Positions 17,104-24,954 of a stretch of DNA of 64,000 nt are shown in pieces. The notes below the pieces were generated by a model. The model had not been told where the DNA came from. It made no database searches and worked only from the letters and a program-made list of their open reading frames with translations. The stretch comes from an uncultured Duncaniella sp. (GTDB lineage Bacteria; Bacteroidota; Bacteroidia; Bacteroidales; Muribaculaceae): positions 1 to 64,000 of the forward strand of contig CAJURI010000005.1 of NCBI GenBank assembly GCA_910588795.1. The letters are read 5' to 3'. Numbering within the stretch: the stretch's first letter is position 1; the number at the start of each line of letters is the position of its first letter. The position numbers were made by a program, and so were the translations under genes.

Positions 17104-17556
17104 ATGACACAGATAGATAACGACGAGCGATATATGCGTATCGCGCTTGAGGAGGCCAGGATGGCTTTCGACGCCGACGAGGTGCCCATCGGTGCGGTGG
17201 TCGTATCGCCGCGTGGCAGAGTGATAGGGCGCGGGCACAATCTCACCGAGGCCCTGTCGGACGTGTCGGCTCATGCCGAGATGCAGGCTCTTACGGCGGC
17301 TGCCGCGACTATAGGGGGGAAGTATCTTGACGGATGCACCCTGTATGTCACCGTAGAGCCGTGCCTTATGTGTGCGGGTGCCATAGGGTGGTCGCAGTTG
17401 TCGAGGATAGTGTACGGCGCGTCCGACTCCAAGAGGGGATACCGGTCGTATCTCCCTTCACGCTCGCCTTTCCATCCTAAGGCCACCGTGACATCAGGGG
17501 TGCTTGGCGAGGAATGTGCCGGGTTGATGCAATCTTTCTTCAAGTCCAAGCGTTAA
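17104..17556 (+). CDS. tadA: tRNA-specific adenosine-34 deaminase
   Basis: A 150-residue zinc deaminase that converts A34 to inosine in tRNA-Arg(ACG), letting one tRNA read CGU, CGC and CGA. The zinc and catalytic residues are His57 and Glu59 in HAEMQAL and Cys87 and Cys90 in PCLMCAGAI. Other TadA-typical features are VPIGAVVV and the C-terminal half with GASDSKRGYRS and FF near the end. Guanine or cytosine deaminase paralogues are possible alternatives, but the length and the neighbouring tRNA-Arg(ACG) favour TadA. No TAnnTTTG box lies between the tRNA and this ATG, so expression may come from readthrough of the tRNA promoter. Confidence 0.93.
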   Translation: MTQIDNDERYMRIALEEARMAFDADEVPIGAVVVSPRGRVIGRGHNLTEALSDVSAHAEMQALTAAAATIGGKYLDGCTLYVTVEPCLMCAGAIGWSQLSRIVYGASDSKRGYRSYLPSRSPFHPKATVTSGVLGEECAGLMQSFFKSKR

Positions 17557-17586
17557 TTCAGTAAACCTATAAAAACATTCAGGTCT

Positions 17587-18279
17587 ATGAAAAAGAAACT
17601 CGTCATATCCACCGGCGCGGGCATAAGCGCGGAGAGCGGCATATCCACCTTCCGTGACGCTGACGGGCTGTGGGAGAATTACCCCGTGATGGATGTGTGC
17701 AGTGCGGACGGTTTCGCACGAAATCCCACGATTGTGCACCAGTTTTACAACGAGCGTCGCAAAGGGCTTGTGACATGTGTCCCCAATGCCGCACACAAGG
17801 CTCTCGTTGAGCTTGAGAAATGGTATGACGTGTATGTCATAACCCAGAATGTCGATGATCTGCACGAGAGGGCGGGAAGCTCCAAGGTTCTGCATCTGCA
17901 TGGCGAGCTTATGAAGGTGCGCTCCATTCCGCATCCTGAACGTGTGTACACCCTTGATATAGCTCATCTTGAGACCACGCCCGAAACGCGCGACGAGTAT
18001 GGCGATCCCGTGCGGCCTCATATAGTGTTTTTTCAGGAAGCTGTGCCCAATATCGAGCCGGCTATCGAGCTTGCCTCGCAGGCCGATATATTCGTGGTCA
18101 TAGGCACATCTCTTGTGGTATATCCTGCCGCGAGTCTACTGCACTATGTGCGTCCGGGTGTCCCTGTGTATTACATTGACCCTAATCCTGCTGTTGTGCC
18201 GTCCAATGTGACTGTGATAAAGGAAAAAGCCACGGTGGGAGTGCGTCAGCTATGCAGAATGCTCGAACCTTGTAATTAA
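17587..18279 (+). CDS. Sir2-family NAD-dependent protein deacylase, zinc-less type
   Basis: A 230-residue sirtuin that would use NAD to remove acyl groups from protein lysines. The NAD-binding motif GAGISAESGISTFRDADGLWE, the TQNVDDLHERAG motif and the catalytic histidine in LHLHGEL are all intact, as is IGTSLVVYPAA. What is missing is the zinc ribbon. Between HGEL and RPHIVFF there are no cysteines at all, whereas classical sirtuins such as E. coli CobB carry four. Reduced zinc modules occur in Bacteroidetes homologues, so this is probably a lineage trait and not damage. It starts 30 bases after tadA and could share its transcript. The cobB symbol is withheld because of the missing zinc site. 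Confidence 0.88.
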   Translation: MKKKLVISTGAGISAESGISTFRDADGLWENYPVMDVCSADGFARNPTIVHQFYNERRKGLVTCVPNAAHKALVELEKWYDVYVITQNVDDLHERAGSSKVLHLHGELMKVRSIPHPERVYTLDIAHLETTPETRDEYGDPVRPHIVFFQEAVPNIEPAIELASQADIFVVIGTSLVVYPAASLLHYVRPGVPVYYIDPNPAVVPSNVTVIKEKATVGVRQLCRMLEPCN

Positions 18280-18322
18280 CACATATTAACAATCGGGGGG
18301 GGGTAATTTGCAAATTAATTTT

Positions 18323-18330
18323 TAACTTTG
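18323..18330 (+). promoter_or_regulatory. Orphan -7 promoter box
   Basis: TAACTTTG followed by CATCG, the same ten bases as at the tRNA-Arg promoter. No -33 TTTG is at the right place; that position holds the G run. Confidence 0.5.
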
Positions 18331-18336
18331 CATCGA

Positions 18337-18466
18337 AATATGATACATCCTTACAATAAGGCATCAAAATATCTACATATATAGCAAGAAATTCAACCTT
18401 ATAAAGTCAACAAAAAAGTTAGGTTAAAAATAAGAAAGAGCTGACTGTGAAGTTAGCTCTTTTTTA
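18337..18466 (+). ncRNA. Candidate small RNA of about 130 bases
   Basis: An orphan -7 box is followed by about 100 bases with no open frame and then by an excellent intrinsic terminator, with no gene served by either. The expected product is an RNA of roughly 130 bases, A+T-rich with a structured 3' end. I do not recognise a known family. The alternative is that the box is fortuitous and the hairpin simply ends the tadA-sirtuin transcript. Confidence 0.35.
18436..18466 (+). terminator. Rho-independent terminator
   Basis: Ten paired bases, AAGAGCTGAC with GTTAGCTCTT (one G-T pair), loop TGTGAA, then a run of six T. Confidence 0.88.
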
Positions 18467-18589
18467 TGCCTGTACGCCGGGTTGTATGCCAGGGGGTACG
18501 CCGGCTGAGACGCTTTTTTAAAGAGTCACTGTCCGTTCTTCAGAGCCGGTGGGAGGTATATAATGGATCCGGCGGGAGGATATAATGTG

Positions 18590-18644
18590 GGCGGGTGACA
18601 GCGGGGCAGAGGCGGTATTCTCTCTGCTGTCGCTGTCACCCGCC
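18590..18644 (-). terminator. Long hairpin ending the SusCD signalling operon
   Basis: Fourteen-base arms GGCGGGTGACAGCG and CGCTGTCACCCGCC, with a second inner stem GCAGAG/CTCTGC, lie 51 bases after the SusD stop on the minus strand. Confidence 0.75.
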
Positions 18645-18695
18645 GGTGTTATTGAAGATTAAATACTCCTTGGAGGATTGCTCCGCGGGGAATGT

Positions 18696-20198
18696 TTATC
18701 TCGTGGGATAATTGTGGTGGAGGTTAGGATTCTGGAGGATCACCGCGCGCGGTATGGGGAATACCCACATATCGGATTCGGGCTTGAGTGTGAAGGTTCT
18801 GCCGCAGAGCTCGCGGGTGAGTGTCTCCTTGTAGTCGTCAAGAAGAGTCCAGCGTTTGCGGTTGAAGAAGTTCCACATAGAGTACACGTATTCGCCGTGG
18901 CATGTCATCTTGATATACCTTATGGCCTCGTCCTTCTGTGTCACGCGGTTCTCGAGCGGCTGATATACGTCAGGATTGATGCGCTTTACGCGTATCTTGT
19001 CAAGCTCCCTCATGGCTCCGGTGATGTCATTGTCATGGAGTGCACACTCAGCGAGTATCAGATACATGTGGGTGGTCTTTATGCCGAGCATATTGTTTTG
19101 CCCCTCCATATCGTACGCGCTGTCAAACGGGACTCCGTAGTAGCCTATCATTTCATTTTCAAATCCTATGCGGTCCTTCTCCGGATCCTCGGGGTCATAC
19201 ATCCCTTTATATACGAGCGACTGCATGGGATAATTCTCGAGTTTATAGCTCCCCGGCTCGAACATGCTTTTGCAGTAAGGTGTGGTAAGGCCGTTGAGGA
19301 ATCCAAGATTCTGGTTGCATGAGGTGAAGTAATCCTCCTCAAGCGTGAGCTGCGGACCTATTATAAGCTGCTTTATGGGCAGACCTCCGTAGGAGACATC
19401 GTCGCGAAGCATTGTGCCGTAGTCATTGATGACATCGCCGTGGCTCAGTGCGTCTTTTGCAGCTTCGACCGCGCCGTCATAGTCCTGCATCGCCATGAGC
19501 ACATGGGCTTTCACCGCATAGGGCATCGCAGCGCAGAAACGCTCGCGGTTGATGGCCTCTTCCGGAAGGCAGTCGAGCTGTATGGCCCGGTCAAGATCGG
19601 CGAGAATATTGGTGTAGACCACTTTCTGTGTCTCCTGCACTGTGGGCTCCTGGATGTTGTGGGTCTCCAGCAGATACGGTATGCATGATTCGGTCTCGGC
19701 AGTGGCGGGGTTGTACGGGCGGGCATACTTCTGGGCCACGAGGAAGTGATAGTATGCGCGTATGGTGTATGCCTCGGCGCGCAGACGGTTCTTGTGGTCT
19801 TCGGGACCTTCCGCCTCATCCACCTTTTTGAGTATGGGGTTGGCTACCTTTCCGATCTTCGAGTAATAGCTCTCGTAATCCCCGTCATCGCTTGTCAGTG
19901 CCGGGAATATGGTGGCATGGGCCTCTTCGTCCCATGTTGTGAGGATCATGTTGAAGGTCTTTGTGGTCTTGTCCAGCTCGGTGGGCAGATAGCCGTCACC
20001 CGTTATCAGATCACCGCACACCATTCCCATGTCGGCATACCAGCCATAGGCATCACGGTTGAGCAGGAGCTCAAGATCGGAGGTCTTGGTGAGCAGGTTC
20101 ATCCCTTTCTGGTCTATGTCGGTGAAACTCTCGCACGACGAGATGGCTGCGGCGAGCGCAATGGCCGGTGCCGCTATATATTGTATCCTGATTTTCAT
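18696..20198 (-). CDS. SusD/RagB-family surface lipoprotein of the signalling locus
   Basis: A 500-residue SusD-type protein. The signal peptide ends in the lipobox ISSC (lipidated Cys23), followed by ESFTDID. The middle has the helical TPR-like part typical of SusD (RLRAEAYTIRAYYHFLVAQKYARPY, near residue 140). The C-terminus reads as the usual RKRWTLLDDYK and MWVFPIPRAVILQNPNL. It binds the ligand outside the cell and delivers it to SusC, whose gene ends 16 bases upstream. It is quite diverged from the SusD at 484-2043, implying a different ligand. Confidence 0.95.
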   Translation of the reverse strand: MKIRIQYIAAPAIALAAAISSCESFTDIDQKGMNLLTKTSDLELLLNRDAYGWYADMGMVCGDLITGDGYLPTELDKTTKTFNMILTTWDEEAHATIFPALTSDDGDYESYYSKIGKVANPILKKVDEAEGPEDHKNRLRAEAYTIRAYYHFLVAQKYARPYNPATAETESCIPYLLETHNIQEPTVQETQKVVYTNILADLDRAIQLDCLPEEAINRERFCAAMPYAVKAHVLMAMQDYDGAVEAAKDALSHGDVINDYGTMLRDDVSYGGLPIKQLIIGPQLTLEEDYFTSCNQNLGFLNGLTTPYCKSMFEPGSYKLENYPMQSLVYKGMYDPEDPEKDRIGFENEMIGYYGVPFDSAYDMEGQNNMLGIKTTHMYLILAECALHDNDITGAMRELDKIRVKRINPDVYQPLENRVTQKDEAIRYIKMTCHGEYVYSMWNFFNRKRWTLLDDYKETLTRELCGRTFTLKPESDMWVFPIPRAVILQNPNLHHNYPTR

Positions 20199-20213
20199 TG
20201 ACTATGAAGTTGT

Positions 20214-23200
20214 TTAGATGTTGATATTAAGTCCTAACACATAGCTTGACTGGGTGCGTATCCCTCCGGTCTCCGGATCGAAGTCGGCTTTATCCTTGGT
20301 CCAGATGGCTTTCGGATCGTTGATCTGGAAGCGGATCGAGCAGTTGTTCACCTTCAGATGACGCAGCCATCTGGTGGGGACGTCATATCCGAACACTATA
20401 TTGCGGAATTTTATGAAGTCCGCGTCGTGAAGTGCGCGGGAGGAGTTATAGGGTGCCTGATCGAGGACTTGTGAGTGTGCATATTGTCCAATAGCAGGTA
20501 CATCTGTGGGGTTGTCGGGGGTCCAGGCATCAAGATAGTGTATGTCTATAGGTCCGTAGAAAGACCCTTCGAAACTATTGTGATATGGCAGGCAGAACAT
20601 CTTGTGGCCGCCGTAGTATGTGAGGAGGAATCCCAGTGAGAATCCTTTCCAGCGTATCTGATTGTCGATGCCGGCTATCACCTTGGGATCGGACTGTCCG
20701 GCGAAGAACATATTGTCGGCACTCTGGTACATCATGTCATAGTGGGTACCTCCGTCGGCAGTGTAGTAGAGCTGCTGCCCTTCGCGTCCGGGGGTGTCAT
20801 CGATTTTTGCGAATTTGAACATCCACAGGGCGTTGACAGGATATCCGGTCTTGAAAGGAGAACTGATGAGACCGGAGGCATAGGTCTGAGGATTCTCCAC
20901 ATATGTCACCTCATTCTTGTTGTAGGTGAATGTGAAGTTTGTGGTCCATGCGAAATCGCTATCTCTGCGCGGACGGAACCAGTCATAGCTGAGTGACAGT
21001 TCTATACCCTTGTTCACGATCGATGCGACATTGGCGTTCATCGAGGAGAATCCGGTGGTGGCGTCAAGCAGCTTGTTGCCGAATATGTCCTCTCCGATCT
21101 TTTTGTAGTAGTCGATTGTGCCGCGCAGACGGTAGTCCATGACACTGAAGTCGAGGCCTATGTTGTGCGAACGGTTCTTTTCCCATCTCAGGAATGGATT
21201 CTCAGGCGATTCTATGACTCCGTAAGGAATGTTGGTGTCGCGGTTGGTCTCTCCGGTGGATGCGGTCATATAGGATGTCGCGCCCTGATAGATGTTGCCG
21301 GTGACACCATAGCTGTAACGCAGCTTGAGGAAATCGATCCATGTGATGTCATGGATGAACTCCTCCTTGTGGATGTTCCAACCCACGCCTACCGACCATA
21401 GAGGCTTGCCGCGGAACTTGGCGTTCAGTCCGTAGACATCGGCATAGTCCTTTCGGTATGATCCGAATGCGTTGTAACGCTCGTCAAACGTGTATGTGGC
21501 ATTGAAATAAGCCGAGGCATAGCGGTGGCGCACATCGGGCACCAGACCGTTGTAACGCTGGAACTGATAAGTGTTTATGCCGGCGTTGCTGGAGCCGATC
21601 CTCCAGTATGGAGCCGTCCATCCGAGCTTGGTGAGGGCGTCAAAGTCGACAGTGTGGGTGCCGGTGGTCTGTAATTGCTCGTCATAGCCGAGAATGTAGT
21701 GCTTCTCACCCCACACCTTGGTCTGGCGGAATTCCGTGCCGGCTATGGCAGCTATGTCATGCTTGCCGAAGGTGCGGTTGAAGTTGAGCTGCCCGCGCAG
21801 TGTCCAGTGGTTGCCGTGGGAGTCCTCTGTGCGGAGGAATCCGCCGTTCTCCGGTGTCAGGTACACTACCTTGCCGTTCTTTAGGGTGGTGAAGGTGTTC
21901 TTGAGCTCGCGTGCGCTCCAGCTGTTCTCTTTGGCATGGTTCTTCATCTCGTTGGATGTCACCTCATATATGAACTGAGCGTTGGCAGTGAGCCCCGGTA
22001 TGATCTTGAAGAGGAGATCGGCATGGTAACGCATCTCCTGGCGGCGGTTTATAGTAGTGTTGTCGATGGCTTCCTGACGCGGGTCGACAATCATGTCGGA
22101 TATGCCCGGAAGGTTCTCCCACCATTCGCCGTAGTCATTGCCGTAGTTTCCGTAGTAACGCTTCATGACACTGCCGTCCTCGTTGAGATAAGGCTGGTAA
22201 GGCTCGTAATTGAACGGGTTATAGATGTCGGTGTTGTAGTCACCGCCGTATTCGCGTGTGTTGGAGTACACTCCGTTGATGCTCAAAGTGGCGGTAAGCC
22301 ATTTGGCGAGATCGAAGGATCCTTTGTAGGACACGTTGAGCCATTCGTCCTTGTGGTTGAACTTGCCCACATTGTCATGGCGGTAGTTGATCACCACGTT
22401 GTTGCGGCTTATGTCGGAACTGCTGCGCAGGGCGAGGTTGTATTGCTGCACGAAGCGGCGGTTGAGCATATTGTCGGCAAGCTCTTTGGCGAAGTTGTTT
22501 TGTGCGAGTCTGTTCTTTATGGCATTAAGTTCTTTGTCAGATATCTTGCCGGCCGCTTTCTGATAGTAGGCATATTTAAGTGGGGAGACTTTGTATCCGT
22601 TCTTGAGGTCCTTTTCGATTTCTCCCATGGGATCGGCCTTCTCACCGCTGAAGAAGAAGTAGTCGTAATAGTCGCTTTCGACCTTTATCTGCTCCTCGGG
22701 GTTCATGTAGTAGTTGTCGTGATAGTCGACATTCTGTTTCTCGTACCATGTGAAGTTGGCCGAGAAGTCGATATCGATCTTCCCTTTTTTCTTTGCGTCC
22801 TTGGTGGTGACGACTATGATGCCGTTAGATGCCCTGGCTCCATAGATGGCGGCTGCGGCCGCGTCCTTAAGGATGTTGATGGATGCTATGTCGTAAGGAT
22901 TGAGGTCCTCGATGGATCCTTCGATGGGGAGGCCGTCCACAACAAGCAGAGGCTTGCTCTCGGCGTGTAGAGTGCCGACACCACGTATCACAGGCTTGCC
23001 GCCATAGGTGGAAAGTCCTGCCACGCGTCCTTCGAGATTGTCAAGAAGGTTGGGGGTGTAGCGTTCGGCAAGTTTCTCAGAGCTGATGGTGGCCACAGAG
23101 CCTGTCATCTTCTCCTTCTTGATCTCCTGATAACCTGTCACCACCACCTCGTCGATCATATTGGGGTTGGCAACGAGCGAGATCTTAAGAGGTTTGGCAC

Positions 23201-23726
23201 TGTTGGCGGCTGTGAGCGGCAGTTCATAGGGGTGCATGCCCACGTAGTGGACCTCGAGCACAGGGTTCTTGCCGCTGACATGGATGGAGAATTTACCGTC
23301 CATATCGGCTGCGACTCCTGTCGATGTCCCTTTCAGTGTGACTGTGGCTCCGGGAAGAGGCTCGCCTTCCTCATCGAGTATGACACCTTTAATGGTTTTG
23401 TCGAGATGAGTGTTGCCGGCTTTCTTGGATGCCGGACGTATGATGATAGTCTTGTCAACGATGTCGTAACCAAGGCTCATCTGTCCGCATACCACATCGT
23501 CGAGCAGCTGGCTGAGAGTGTTGGCTGTGAAATGTCCGTTGACTTTGTTCCTGACTGTGTTCAAGACCTCCTTCTGGCACACAATGTCATATCCGGTCTC
23601 TTTTTCCAGGATGGTAAGTACTTTCTCCGCATTGTCGTTGCGGAATGAAACGTTGAAGCCCTGCGCATTGATGCCTATAGGTATCAGCATCATCGTAAGG
23701 ACAAAAGCTAAGATACTTCGTTTCAT
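20214..23726 (-). CDS. SusC/RagA-family TonB-dependent transporter with STN signalling domain
   Basis: A 1170-residue outer-membrane importer. In order it has a signal peptide (to about residue 21), an STN (secretin/TonB N-terminal) domain (about 24-90, FNVSFRNDNAEKVLTILEKE), a carboxypeptidase-regulatory-like domain (about 110-190, IKGVILDEEGEPLPGATVTL), a TonB-box/plug region starting DEVVVTGYQEIKKE, the plug core with RGVGTL and INILKDAAAAAIYGARASNG, and a barrel of over 800 residues ending SYVLGLNINI. The STN domain is the part that contacts a FecR-type anti-sigma factor, and that gene is directly upstream. Ligand unknown. It lies third in the operon TlpA-like, FecR, SusC, SusD. Confidence 0.96.
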   Translation of the reverse strand: MKRSILAFVLTMMLIPIGINAQGFNVSFRNDNAEKVLTILEKETGYDIVCQKEVLNTVRNKVNGHFTANTLSQLLDDVVCGQMSLGYDIVDKTIIIRPASKKAGNTHLDKTIKGVILDEEGEPLPGATVTLKGTSTGVAADMDGKFSIHVSGKNPVLEVHYVGMHPYELPLTAANSAKPLKISLVANPNMIDEVVVTGYQEIKKEKMTGSVATISSEKLAERYTPNLLDNLEGRVAGLSTYGGKPVIRGVGTLHAESKPLLVVDGLPIEGSIEDLNPYDIASINILKDAAAAAIYGARASNGIIVVTTKDAKKKGKIDIDFSANFTWYEKQNVDYHDNYYMNPEEQIKVESDYYDYFFFSGEKADPMGEIEKDLKNGYKVSPLKYAYYQKAAGKISDKELNAIKNRLAQNNFAKELADNMLNRRFVQQYNLALRSSSDISRNNVVINYRHDNVGKFNHKDEWLNVSYKGSFDLAKWLTATLSINGVYSNTREYGGDYNTDIYNPFNYEPYQPYLNEDGSVMKRYYGNYGNDYGEWWENLPGISDMIVDPRQEAIDNTTINRRQEMRYHADLLFKIIPGLTANAQFIYEVTSNEMKNHAKENSWSARELKNTFTTLKNGKVVYLTPENGGFLRTEDSHGNHWTLRGQLNFNRTFGKHDIAAIAGTEFRQTKVWGEKHYILGYDEQLQTTGTHTVDFDALTKLGWTAPYWRIGSSNAGINTYQFQRYNGLVPDVRHRYASAYFNATYTFDERYNAFGSYRKDYADVYGLNAKFRGKPLWSVGVGWNIHKEEFIHDITWIDFLKLRYSYGVTGNIYQGATSYMTASTGETNRDTNIPYGVIESPENPFLRWEKNRSHNIGLDFSVMDYRLRGTIDYYKKIGEDIFGNKLLDATTGFSSMNANVASIVNKGIELSLSYDWFRPRRDSDFAWTTNFTFTYNKNEVTYVENPQTYASGLISSPFKTGYPVNALWMFKFAKIDDTPGREGQQLYYTADGGTHYDMMYQSADNMFFAGQSDPKVIAGIDNQIRWKGFSLGFLLTYYGGHKMFCLPYHNSFEGSFYGPIDIHYLDAWTPDNPTDVPAIGQYAHSQVLDQAPYNSSRALHDADFIKFRNIVFGYDVPTRWLRHLKVNNCSIRFQINDPKAIWTKDKADFDPETGGIRTQSSYVLGLNINI

Positions 23727-23775
23727 AAAAATAATAGATTGGTTAAATAAATAAAATGAATGATTGACAACTATG

Positions 23776-24939
23776 TTAGCTTGTAATCTTTGAGATCACG
23801 ATCCTGCCGTCGGTGAGGCTGAATCTTATGCCTCCGCTCTTTTCCAGGATCGATATCGCGGTCTTGAAGTCGGCATAGCGTGGTATGCTGCCGAGGAATA
23901 CTATGTCGCCAACGTTGGGGTCGGCGAACTCATATTCGAAGTCATACCACCGGCTCAGGTCGCGCATGATGTTGCTCAGAGGCTGTTCCTCAAACACGAA
24001 CCGTCCGTGACGCCAGCCTGTTATGACCTCGGTCTTGACTATTTTCATGTTGACTCTCTGCTCTTCACGGTCGAAAAGAGCCTGGTGTCCCGGCGAGAGA
24101 TACAGCTCACCGCCGTCGCCGTCGAGCTGGCGCAATGATATGGAGCCGTTTTCGAGTGTGGTGTATGTGATATTCTCGTCGGGGTAGGCCTTGATGTTGA
24201 AAGTGGTGCCGTAGACCCTCACCACCTGTCCGTTGCTCTCGACATAGAATGGACGGTCGGCGTCCTTGCGTACCTTGAAGTATGCCTCGCCCACTATGGC
24301 CACGCGCCGTTCATCCTGACCGAATGCCTTGGGGTAGTGGAGCTGTGACTCGGAGTTGAGCCACACTTCGGTGGAGTCCTCGAGCACGATCTTGAACTCT
24401 TTGCCGCGCCCTACGTCGAGGCATAGCTGCTCGGCTGCCTTCTCGCTTGGGGCAAGAAGTTCGGTGGCGTGTTGGATGGCAGTCATGCAGGTGTCGGATT
24501 CCTCAAGGAGCACTGACACGCCGTTGCCGTTGCTCACAGTGGCTCCTGTGCTGCCATGCCTGATGTCATTGATCGACAGCATAGGCTCGGATGTGGCAGC
24601 AGGGGCAGGCGATCCGGTGGAAAGATCTATGCCGCCAAGATGTATCATCACCCCGGTGATGACAGCTGCGACAGCCGCTACAGCGGCAAACCTGCGCCTG
24701 CGTCGTGCCGGGGCTCGGAGTTCGGAGAGTCTGCGCCGCATGTCGGCCGCGGGCCGCCTGGTGTCTATCATCCGGCGGCGTTCGCGGTCCTCCATGAGTG
24801 AGCCGATATCCCGGATTTCTTTCAGAAACTCCTCATTCGCTTCGTCTTCGGCAAGCCATGAGTCCAACTCTCCGCGCTCTTCTTCGGAAAGAGTGCCGAG
24901 AATGCTTCTATAGATCAATTCGCTGATATCGTTGCGCAT
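23776..24939 (-). CDS. FecR-family anti-sigma factor
   Basis: A 387-residue single-pass inner-membrane regulator. The cytoplasmic N-terminus (about 1-80) has the helical WLAEDEANEEFLKEI stretch that binds sigma, followed by a basic patch and a transmembrane helix (about 84-103). The periplasmic FecR domain shows LEDSTEVWLNSESQLHYP and VGEAYFKVRKDADRPFYVES and YGTTFNIKAYPDE. The C-terminal DUF4974-type domain (FEEQPLSNIMRDLSRWYD to the end) resembles an STN fold and contacts the STN domain of SusC. It would hold the ECF factor encoded at 26569 until SusC senses ligand. It is 15 bases after the TlpA-like gene and 49 bases before SusC. Confidence 0.95.
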   Translation of the reverse strand: MRNDISELIYRSILGTLSEEERGELDSWLAEDEANEEFLKEIRDIGSLMEDRERRRMIDTRRPAADMRRRLSELRAPARRRRRFAAVAAVAAVITGVMIHLGGIDLSTGSPAPAATSEPMLSINDIRHGSTGATVSNGNGVSVLLEESDTCMTAIQHATELLAPSEKAAEQLCLDVGRGKEFKIVLEDSTEVWLNSESQLHYPKAFGQDERRVAIVGEAYFKVRKDADRPFYVESNGQVVRVYGTTFNIKAYPDENITYTTLENGSISLRQLDGDGGELYLSPGHQALFDREEQRVNMKIVKTEVITGWRHGRFVFEEQPLSNIMRDLSRWYDFEYEFADPNVGDIVFLGSIPRYADFKTAISILEKSGGIRFSLTDGRIVISKITS

Positions 24940-24954
24940 ATCTGTCGTATGTGT

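Larger units (their letters stand above)
18280..18695. other. 416-base gene-free stretch between the sirtuin and SusD genes
   Basis: It holds a run of nine G (18295-18303), a -7 box (18323-18330), about 100 bases of A+T-rich sequence, a strong terminator (18436-18466), and then the terminator of the convergent SusCD operon (18590-18644). A loose direct repeat, GGGAGG followed by ATATAATG and a similar copy, is seen at 18551-18587. No coding frame is convincing. Confidence 0.7.

Noticed and set aside
21936..22970. A 344-codon open frame on the plus strand inside the SusC gene
   Set aside because: It lies wholly opposite a clear SusC gene, has no promoter or recognisable domain, and reflects the codon bias of the true gene.
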